From the NCBI RefSeq assembly GCF_030269905.1, contig NZ_BSVC01000003.1, forward strand, positions 573,816 to 637,815: a stretch of 64,000 nucleotides of DNA. The letters are read 5' to 3'. This document shows, piece after piece, positions 37,270 to 43,349 of the stretch (position 1 is the stretch's first letter; the number at the start of each line of letters is the position of its first letter). Source of the DNA: Pelosinus sp. IPA-1 (GTDB lineage: Bacteria; Bacillota; Negativicutes; DSM-13327). The notes below the pieces were generated by a model, which saw nothing but the letters and a program-made list of their open reading frames with translations, was not told the DNA's origin and searched no databases. A program made the position numbers and the translations under genes.

Positions 37270-38437
37270 AAAGAAGTGGATTGCTTGTGTACTAATACTT
37301 TTTGTATGTATTATGATCTCTGGTTGTTGGGATATGCGAGAATTACAGGACCGCAATTTTGTATTAGCAGTGGCAATTGATAAGGCAGATGACGTGAAAG
37401 AAGTAGAAACCTTTGTACAACCCCATGGTAGCAAACGCTATCGAGTGAGTTTACAGATATTAAAGTTAGCTGCAGGTGCAGAGCAAAAGGACGAATCTAG
37501 GACTTTTATCAAATCCAATACAGGTGAGTCTATGTTTGAGATGATTCGAGACATGTTAGGCCAAAGTAGCAAGTCTCTCTGGTTTGAACATTTACAAGTG
37601 CTTATTATTAGTGATGCAGTGTTAAAAGAAGTAGACTTAGGAGAAATTCTGGATTTTTTTAAACGGGATTCGGAAATGCGCTCTCGGATTAAAGTCTATG
37701 TTACGTCTGGGAAGGCTCGCCCCATAATTGAATTCAGCCCTCCATCAAAGGAACCTGGTGGTGTCTTTTTAGCCAATCTTAGTCGCCTGCATCTTAAAAA
37801 CCTTCATGTTACCGCATCACGGACTGATCTTGGTTATACGGTTCAGCATTTAGATAATAAAAGCGATGTTATTTTGCCGCGAATCGAAATGGTTGATAAA
37901 GTGGTAAAGCTAGGCGGTTCTGCTGTATTTAAAAAGGATAGGTTTATTGGTTATGTAGATGAGTATGCTGTAGCAGGTTCTAAAATGATGTTAGGCACGG
38001 AAAAGTCAGCTGTTGTTACAATTGATTCGCCTAAAACCCCTGGGCATCAAATTGTTTTTGAGCTTTTTCGTCATGATACAACGCTAACACCTCACGTGGA
38101 AAATGGATCCATTTATTTCACCGATGATATTACTATGTATGGAAATATTGGAGAAATTCAAGGTGATATTAATGTAAATGATGCAATGGACCCAGAATAT
38201 CTCCGAATACTGGAAGTAGCTTTTGCGGAAGAAATTAAGCGAAATATTTACTATACAGAAAAGGTTTTAAAAAAAGAAATGAAGGTAGATGCTGTCGGCA
38301 GGTTTGCCAGCAAATTAAAGGCCCATGAGCCGGAAACTTGGGAGCAAGTAAAAGACCAATGGGATGAGCTATATCCTACCATTCCCTTATATGTTTCTGT
38401 TAATGTAACAATAAGAAATATTGGTAGCCATAAGTAG
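37262..38437 (+). CDS. Spore germinant receptor C subunit, second operon, copy 1
   Basis: A 391-residue GerAC-family lipoprotein. The signal peptide ends in ISGC followed by WDMRELQDRNFVLAVAIDKAD, the classical C-subunit start. The GTG at 37262 overlaps the B gene. It is clearly more similar to the next gene at 38502 than to the first operon's C subunit: they share CWDxxELQ(D/E)R, (V/I)QPHG(S/D)K and SNTGESMFEMIRDMLGQ-type blocks. Confidence 0.93.
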   Translation: MAKKKWIACVLILFVCIMISGCWDMRELQDRNFVLAVAIDKADDVKEVETFVQPHGSKRYRVSLQILKLAAGAEQKDESRTFIKSNTGESMFEMIRDMLGQSSKSLWFEHLQVLIISDAVLKEVDLGEILDFFKRDSEMRSRIKVYVTSGKARPIIEFSPPSKEPGGVFLANLSRLHLKNLHVTASRTDLGYTVQHLDNKSDVILPRIEMVDKVVKLGGSAVFKKDRFIGYVDEYAVAGSKMMLGTEKSAVVTIDSPKTPGHQIVFELFRHDTTLTPHVENGSIYFTDDITMYGNIGEIQGDINVNDAMDPEYLRILEVAFAEEIKRNIYYTEKVLKKEMKVDAVGRFASKLKAHEPETWEQVKDQWDELYPTIPLYVSVNVTIRNIGSHK

Positions 38438-38501
38438 GGTGTATAAGTAAATGGCTCATTGGGATTATCTGTAGCAAGCCTATGCTGTGGAGGTGGTGGA
38501 T

Positions 38502-39746
38502 TTGTTATCTTATTTAGGACATTCTACAATTAGTAAATGGTGTAAGGTTTGTTTAGGATGCATTTTTACTATTACGATCAGTATGTTTATTGGCGGTTGT
38601 TGGGATCAAAAGGAACTGCAGGAAAGACATTTTGTGTTGGCGGTGGGCATTGATAAAGCGGATGAGGGGGAAGACGCAAAGCAGGAAAAAGATAAAAAGT
38701 CTCTTGAAAGCTTTATACAGCCTCATGGTGATAAGCTCTACCGTCTTAGTTTCCAAATACTACAGCTAACACCTGCAAGTAGCGGTGGCGAGGGAGGAAG
38801 AAAAGCGTCAGTATCAACTTATGTTATTTCCAGTACGGGTGAGTCTATGTTTGAAATGCTGAGGGATATGTTAGGACAAGTAAGTAAAGGCTTTTGGTTT
38901 GAACACATTCAGGCCATTGTCATTAGCGAAGAAGCTGTCAAGCAGGAGGGATTACAGCCTATAATTGATCTATTCCGCAGGGATACGGAAATGCGCTGGT
39001 TAATAAAACCTCTAATTACTTCCGGTAAGGCGAAAAAACTTTTAGAGTTTAAGCCTCCTAGCGGTGAGCCAGGAGGGCTATTTTTGGCCCGTAGCCTACA
39101 TTTATACAAGAAAAATCCTCATATGCCAGGTTGGAATTCAGGTTTAGGAGAAACTTCACAAGCAATTGATAATAAAAAAACAGTGCAGATAAGTCGGGTT
39201 GAGTTGGAAGGGGATATGATAAAGCTAGGTGGAACAGCTTTATTTAAGGAAGGTAAATTTGTTGGGTATATAGATGAGTATGCTACTAAGGGAACGGCCT
39301 TTTTTAGTGCCTCAGAAAAGTCGGCTATTATTACGATTGAATGCCCTGACCATCCAGGAAAGATACTTGCTTTTGAGCTTTTTCTCCATGAGACAAAGCT
39401 CACTCCCCATATCAACGGAGAGGAGATTTACTTTACCCTGGACATTAGGATGAAAGGTAATCTTGGTGAAAACCAATGTGGGGATCATTTTGATGCAATG
39501 GACGAGGAAGAACTTCATAAAGTTGAGATATTAGTAGCAGAGGAAGTAAAACATAATATATTATATGCTTTTCATAGTTACCAGCATCTACAAACCGATC
39601 CAGGAGATTTTGCGGGTAAACTAAAAGCACATCAGCCATTAGCCTGGGAACGAGTAAAAGAGCATTGGAATGAAGAACAATTCCCCAATATTTCCTTAAT
39701 ACCTTCTGTTAATGTGATAATAGAGAATATAGGGGGACACAAATAA
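38502..39746 (+). CDS. Spore germinant receptor C subunit, second operon, copy 2
   Basis: A 414-residue GerAC-family lipoprotein with lipobox IGGC followed by WDQKELQERHFVLAVGIDKAD. The start is set at TTG 38502, because GGAGGTGG (38489-38496) sits just upstream; a GTG at 38487 would include the ribosome site in the coding region. A charged insert (EGEDAKQEKDKKSLE) distinguishes it from copy 1. The two genes look like a tandem duplication of the C subunit, 64 bases apart. Confidence 0.9.
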   Translation: MLSYLGHSTISKWCKVCLGCIFTITISMFIGGCWDQKELQERHFVLAVGIDKADEGEDAKQEKDKKSLESFIQPHGDKLYRLSFQILQLTPASSGGEGGRKASVSTYVISSTGESMFEMLRDMLGQVSKGFWFEHIQAIVISEEAVKQEGLQPIIDLFRRDTEMRWLIKPLITSGKAKKLLEFKPPSGEPGGLFLARSLHLYKKNPHMPGWNSGLGETSQAIDNKKTVQISRVELEGDMIKLGGTALFKEGKFVGYIDEYATKGTAFFSASEKSAIITIECPDHPGKILAFELFLHETKLTPHINGEEIYFTLDIRMKGNLGENQCGDHFDAMDEEELHKVEILVAEEVKHNILYAFHSYQHLQTDPGDFAGKLKAHQPLAWERVKEHWNEEQFPNISLIPSVNVIIENIGGHK

Positions 39747-39775
39747 AAGCAGGCCGTTGCCTGCTTACGTTTCTC
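39747..39775 (+). terminator. Terminator of the second germination operon
   Basis: AAGCAGGC (39747-39754), loop CGTT, GCCTGCTT (39759-39766), then ACGTTTCTCTT. The T-tract is weak. It also lies just past the end of the minus-strand gene 39776-40018. Confidence 0.65.
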
Positions 39776-40018
39776 TTACCCCATAACCATACTGAACAAC
39801 CAGAAAAAGATACCAGCAGCAGTATAACCTATGGCTGTTTTATAGGCAAGGTTGGCTTCACGTCCCCTTGCATTGTGTTTTGCTAAAATATTACCAAGAT
39901 GCCATGATCCTCCAGCAGTGGTAAAGAAAACTAGTAAAACCCAGATTGTAGTTTTGTGGACAATTTCATAAGACACTCTTTGCCAAAGGTGATAAAGTGT
40001 GGATTGCTCTATGATCAT
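39776..40018 (-). CDS. Small membrane protein, unknown
   Basis: An 80-residue protein with two hydrophobic helices (about 24-42 and 62-79) and a basic loop (AKHNARGREANLAYK) between. A clear AAAGGAGC ribosome site lies upstream of the minus-strand ATG. It is convergent with the germination operon and divergent from yabP. I recognise no family. Confidence 0.6.
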   Translation of the reverse strand: MIIEQSTLYHLWQRVSYEIVHKTTIWVLLVFFTTAGGSWHLGNILAKHNARGREANLAYKTAIGYTAAGIFFWLFSMVMG

Positions 40019-40076
40019 AAAAAAATGCTCCTTTTACTGAGGAATTATTTTTAGTATACCCAAATTATTCTAATGT

Positions 40077-40105
40077 ACTATTTCTCGAATAGGGGTCATA
40101 TACAT
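40077..40105 (+). promoter_or_regulatory. Candidate sigma-E promoter of yabP
   Basis: ACTATT (40077-40082), 14-bp spacer, CATATACAT (40097-40105). This fits the mother-cell sigma-E pattern kmATATT, 14-15 nt, CATACAnT with mismatches. yabP and yabQ are sigma-E genes in Bacillus. Confidence 0.4.
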
Positions 40106-40136
40106 GGAGTAGTTAGCATAAAGGAGGATTCTTTCT

Positions 40137-40418
40137 ATGGGGATCGATGATAAAACACCTACATGGCGTCACCAAATACTTTTAGTTGACCGTGAGGAAA
40201 TAACAATTGATGGTGTTAGCAGCTTGGGAAGTTACGACGAAAAAGAAGTCATTATGGAAACAGAACAGGGGTTATTGCTGATAAAAGGGGAAGGGCTTAA
40301 TATTAAACAGCTAAATCTAGATAAGGGTAATATTGTGGTGGATGGCGTAATTAAAAGTCTTTCTTATGACGATTCTTCTCATGCGAAGAAAGGATTGTTA
40401 GAACGGTTCTTAAAATAA
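40137..40418 (+). CDS. yabP: Sporulation protein YabP (YabP/YqfC family)
   Basis: A 93-residue protein with the compact beta-rich YabP fold: REEITIDGVSSLGSYDEKEVIMETEQGLLLIKGEGL and NLDKGNIVVDGVIKSLSY. The family works in the mother cell during sporulation. AAGGAGG precedes the ATG. It resumes the conserved mazG-hup-yabP-yabQ-divIC order after the 17-kb insert. rqcP, which normally precedes it, is absent. Confidence 0.92.
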   Translation: MGIDDKTPTWRHQILLVDREEITIDGVSSLGSYDEKEVIMETEQGLLLIKGEGLNIKQLNLDKGNIVVDGVIKSLSYDDSSHAKKGLLERFLK

Positions 40419-40446
40419 AAAAACATCCTTAGTAACTTTTAAGGAT

Positions 40447-40475
40447 CTTGGCTTGGCGCAAGCCAAGTTTTCTTT
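40447..40475 (+). terminator. Terminator after yabP
   Basis: A perfect 9-bp stem CTTGGCTTG (40447-40455), loop GCG, CAAGCCAAG (40459-40467), then TTTTCTTT. Repeat A copy 2 starts at the end of the T-tract. Confidence 0.75.
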
Positions 40476-40574
40476 ACGGAATCAGAAAGTATAACACTTT
40501 CTTAATTCCAAGTAAGAACGACTAAGGCTTCTGCCTGCGTCTGAGGACTTGGCAGAAGCCAAGTCTTTTCTTAT
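40475..40574 (+). repeat. Repeat family A, copy 2
   Basis: A 100-bp element from TACGGAATCAGAAAGTATAA to GCCAAGTCTTTTCTTATT. The dyads are GGAATCAGAAAGT with ACTTTCTTAATTCC and GACTTGGC-AGAA-GCCAAGTC. It occupies most of the space between yabP and the transglycosylase gene, ending about 45 bases before that gene's ribosome site. Confidence 0.9.
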
Positions 40575-40632
40575 TACGAAAAAAATCTTTATTATCAATG
40601 ATTCGTCCAGTTCTTATGAAAGGAGTACTGTC

Positions 40633-41367
40633 TTGCGGCGACGATTATTGATGGTGTGGCGTGTTGGTTTGATTGTTTTGGTGCTGGAATTCGCGATTTA
40701 TACCTTAGTAGGCTACCTAAATCTAGGTAATCATAGTCTAGTATGGGAGAAATTTAATGAGAAAGCCTACACCATAGCAGATGTTGATAGTAAAATACCT
40801 TACGCACAAAATATCAATCGTCATGCCCGCCAAGTTGGGATTAATGCACAGGTAATTGCTAGCTTGATTCAAGCGGAGAGTTCCTTTCAACCTCGCGCTC
40901 AATCAACAGCAGGGGCTTATGGTTTAATGCAAATTACGCCTGGAACGTGGCGGCAGATCAATCAAGAAAGTAAGGTATGCGTTGGTCGCCATCCAGGGGA
41001 GTGTAGTTCGGAGTGCTATTATAACGAAGAACTTAATATTAGTATTGGCACTGTATACCTCAGTCAATTACTAAATAAATACAAAGGAAATATGGTATTG
41101 GCTTTAGCTGCCTATAATGCGGGTCCGGGAGCTGTGGATAAGTATGGTGGTATACCTCCCTATGAGGAAACGATTAACTATACTAAACGGGTGATTGACA
41201 ACTGGTATGAGTTAAGTGGTTATCCGCTACCTAGTTCTATTTTCTCATTAACACAGTGGGAGAATGTACATAAACTCATAGGTTGGTGTTTTATTGCTAC
41301 AATCCTAGGATTATTGTGGGTAGCGAGAGGTTTATATAGATATCATCATTCGTGGCGCTGGGGGTGA
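40633..41367 (+). CDS. Membrane-anchored lytic transglycosylase (SLT domain)
   Basis: A 244-residue protein with a transmembrane helix at each end (about 8-28 and 215-235) around an extracytoplasmic goose-lysozyme-type SLT domain. The catalytic Glu82 is in LIQAESSF; GAYGLMQITPGTW and ALAAYNAGPGAV complete the signature. An unusual insert carries three cysteines (Cys116, Cys124, Cys128) in VCVGRHPGECSSEC. The TTG start at 40633 is set by AAAGGAG 8 bases upstream; the open frame reaches back into repeat A, which is not coding. It sits between yabP and yabQ, where Bacillus has nothing, and overlaps neither. Confidence 0.85.
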   Translation: MRRRLLMVWRVGLIVLVLEFAIYTLVGYLNLGNHSLVWEKFNEKAYTIADVDSKIPYAQNINRHARQVGINAQVIASLIQAESSFQPRAQSTAGAYGLMQITPGTWRQINQESKVCVGRHPGECSSECYYNEELNISIGTVYLSQLLNKYKGNMVLALAAYNAGPGAVDKYGGIPPYEETINYTKRVIDNWYELSGYPLPSSIFSLTQWENVHKLIGWCFIATILGLLWVARGLYRYHHSWRWG

Positions 41368-41371
41368 AGCA

Positions 41372-41842
41372 GTGCAATTTAATAGTCAGGTTATCACTTT
41401 TCTAATTACGATTGCCACTGGTATTTTATTAGGAGTGTTATTTGATGGTTATCGGGTTCTGCGTGGTACTTTTAGACCCAAAGTACTGACGACCTGGTTT
41501 ACTGACTTATTATACTGGTTACTAGCGACAGTGATTGTATTTCTTGCTTTAGTAATAAGTAATTGGGGAGAACTTAGGTTCTATGTATTTCTGGGAATTA
41601 TAAGTGGTGTAGTTTTCTATTATCGATTATTAAGCCTATATACGATTCGTTTATTTTCAGTTGTAATTAAGTTGATTAAAAAGACTACCATACTTGTTAA
41701 AAGAATTTTTATGGTACTAATCATTAAGCCCGTTTTATTGTGCATGAAAATAATAGGCTGGCCTTTTAAATTCACGAATCGAAAGATGAGGACCTGGTAT
41801 CGTAAAAAGTATCCAAAACCACCGATTGATGAGAAAAAATAG
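41372..41842 (+). CDS. yabQ: Spore cortex biosynthesis protein YabQ
   Basis: A 156-residue membrane protein with about four helices, a FDGYRVLRG motif after the first helix and a basic cytoplasmic tail (MRTWYRKKYPKPP). YabQ localises to the outer forespore membrane and is needed for the cortex in Bacillus. The start is GTG at 41372, 4 bases after the upstream stop, so it is coupled to the transglycosylase. Confidence 0.9.
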   Translation: MQFNSQVITFLITIATGILLGVLFDGYRVLRGTFRPKVLTTWFTDLLYWLLATVIVFLALVISNWGELRFYVFLGIISGVVFYYRLLSLYTIRLFSVVIKLIKKTTILVKRIFMVLIIKPVLLCMKIIGWPFKFTNRKMRTWYRKKYPKPPIDEKK

Positions 41843-41931
41843 AAAAGAGATTATAAAAAAGAGGAATGCACCATCAAGTTGACGAATAAACATACTTCAG
41901 ATGCAATATTTTTTAGATGGTGGTGTGGTCA

Positions 41932-42225
41932 ATGCAAGGGCGGCATAAGTATCGAGTTAAATGGTTTAAGTTATTTATCCTAGTACTTGGAGGATATTTT
42001 TTATTTTTGACGGTTAGCCAACAGAGTCAGCTAGCTTCTATTCGCCATGAGACCGAAAGTACACGTATGCAACTCGAACAATTACAACAAACGAATGCGG
42101 CGCTAAAAGGGGAACGTAATGCGTTGCAGGATTCCAAATACGTGGAGAAAATAGCGCGGGAAGAACTTGGTTTAGTAAAACCGGGAGAGATTCCTTTCAT
42201 TACAACAGAAAAAAATAATTTGTAG
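41932..42225 (+). CDS. divIC: Septum formation initiator DivIC/FtsB-like
   Basis: A 97-residue bitopic membrane protein of the divisome: basic N-terminus, one helix (about 12-30), a leucine-zipper-like coiled coil (about 35-70) and the family C-terminus KYVEKIAREELGLVKPGE. It acts with FtsL and DivIB. The ATG at 41932 is taken over an upstream in-frame start at 41917. It lies between yabQ and yabR as in Bacillus. Confidence 0.92.
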   Translation: MQGRHKYRVKWFKLFILVLGGYFLFLTVSQQSQLASIRHETESTRMQLEQLQQTNAALKGERNALQDSKYVEKIAREELGLVKPGEIPFITTEKNNL

Positions 42226-42232
42226 CGGCTTT

Positions 42233-42264
42233 CCTTGACACCTTTTCGGTGTCAAGGTTATAAT
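42233..42264 (+). promoter_or_regulatory. Strong promoter inside an inverted repeat, upstream of yabR
   Basis: TTGACA (42235-42240) and TATAAT (42259-42264) are both perfect, 18 bp apart. The -35 lies within a perfect 10-bp dyad, CCTTGACACC (42233-42242) / GGTGTCAAGG (42248-42257), loop TTTTC. There is no T-run after it, so it is not a terminator in the + direction. The dyad may be an operator. Confidence 0.75.
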
Positions 42265-42307
42265 ATGGATGAAAAACATAGTTTTTTAAGGGGGAAGTTT
42301 GATTAGT

Positions 42308-42739
42308 ATGTCCATTGAAGTTGGCAGTGTGGTTGAGGGCGTTGTGACAGGTATTACAAATTTCGGAGCATTTGTAGAGCTGCCTGGAGGAAAAGTAGGT
42401 TTAATTCATATCTCAGAAGTTGCTGATGTATATGTTCGCGATGTGAAGGATTTCCTTAAAGAGCAAGATCCAGTAAAAGTTAAGGTTTTGTCAGTTGATG
42501 AACGTGGGAAAATTGGGTTGTCTATTAAGCAGCTTCAACCACCAAGTCCAAGTCCAGCTCCTAATCCTATTCCAAGGAGAGCACCAGCCAATGATAATCG
42601 GCGTTTTGGTAAAGTAAATGCGCCGTCCTTTGAAGACAAGTTGACTAAATTCTTAAAAGACAGCGATGAGCGTCTTGGAGATTTAAAACGTAATACAGAA
42701 TCCAAACGTGGCGGACGTGGCGCTGCTCGTTCTCAATGA
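42308..42739 (+). CDS. yabR: S1 RNA-binding domain protein YabR
   Basis: A 143-residue protein with an S1 domain at residues 1-72 (EVGSVVEGVVTGITNFGAFV...GLIHISEVAD...GKIGLSIKQL). A proline-rich linker (PPSPSPAPNPIPRR) and a basic, glycine-rich tail follow. It binds RNA; its exact role (general stress protein 13 family) is unclear. The ATG at 42308 gives the S1 start; the frame is open to a TTG at 42299 that is too close to the ribosome site. Confidence 0.9.
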   Translation: MSIEVGSVVEGVVTGITNFGAFVELPGGKVGLIHISEVADVYVRDVKDFLKEQDPVKVKVLSVDERGKIGLSIKQLQPPSPSPAPNPIPRRAPANDNRRFGKVNAPSFEDKLTKFLKDSDERLGDLKRNTESKRGGRGAARSQ

Positions 42740-42748
42740 TGGTTCATC

Positions 42749-42777
42749 AGAGCATTTCTTAATGAAATGCTCTTTTT
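42749..42777 (+). terminator. Intrinsic terminator after yabR
   Basis: AGAGCATTT (42749-42757) / AAATGCTCT (42765-42773), then TTTTT. Repeat B copy 3 begins 3 bases later. Confidence 0.88.
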
Positions 42778-42779
42778 GA

Positions 42780-43017
42780 TTTATCCGATGACTAAACCGC
42801 TCTAAGACTCCCATCTTCATCTCGTTAACAGCCTGTAATATCCTGCCCTCTGGTCCGGGTAACAGTCTGTAAACTCGAAGTAAGTTCGCTCTAAGGGTCT
42901 CCGGACCCAAGGCTCACTTATATAAGTGGGAGTTAAGAGCGGCTAAGTCCCTGGATAAGTGCGACTAAGATTCAGATGAAGTTAAAACTCCATCTGAATC
43001 AAGTCTTCTTTATAAGG
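42780..43017 (+). repeat. Repeat family B, copy 3 (full length)
   Basis: A 238-bp element from TTTATCCGATGACTAAACCG to AATCAAGTCTTCTTTATAAG. It contains nested dyads: AACCGCTCTAAGACTCCCA with TGGGAGTTAAGAGCGGCT as the outer stem, GGTCCGGG with the CCGGACCC region inside, and a terminal GATTCAGATG/CATCTGAATC hairpin. It is the most complete copy. The 610-base gap 42740-43349 holds the yabR terminator, this repeat, a hairpin at 43086 and the spoIIE control region. Confidence 0.9.
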
Positions 43018-43085
43018 ACTTTTGTAAGAATAGTTTTAGTAAATTTTCTGTGTGACTCGACAAAAAAATAAGCTTTCTTAAAGGG

Positions 43086-43122
43086 AAAATCACCTGGCAA
43101 AGAATTTGTCAGGTGATTTTTT
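43086..43122 (+). terminator. Hairpin with T-run upstream of spoIIE
   Basis: An 11-bp stem AAAATCACCTG (43086-43096) / CAGGTGATTTT (43110-43120), then TT. It sits in the gap with no obvious gene to terminate, perhaps ending read-through from repeat B. Confidence 0.65.
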
Positions 43123-43140
43123 AAATTTTATTCTACTTTT

Positions 43141-43147
43141 TGTCGGA
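43141..43147 (+). promoter_or_regulatory. Possible Spo0A box upstream of spoIIE
   Basis: TGTCGGA differs at one base from the Spo0A box TGTCGAA. A second one-mismatch site (TGTCGAG, minus strand) lies at 43056-43062. spoIIE is Spo0A-activated in Bacillus, but short sites like these occur by chance. Confidence 0.3.
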
Positions 43148-43349
43148 ATTTTTGTTTCTTACCTGACTTGTTAAGACAAAGAATGAATACCAATATATGT
43201 AAAATAATAGTACGCTCTTTTATTAAATAGATAAACAGCCTTAATACTCCCAGTCTCATAAGAGGGGAGAACTAGAATGGATAAGTCTTGTGTTTTCAAG
43301 TGGGGCGGGTTAGTGCTTACTAGTATTATATGAACAGAGGTGTCTGAAT

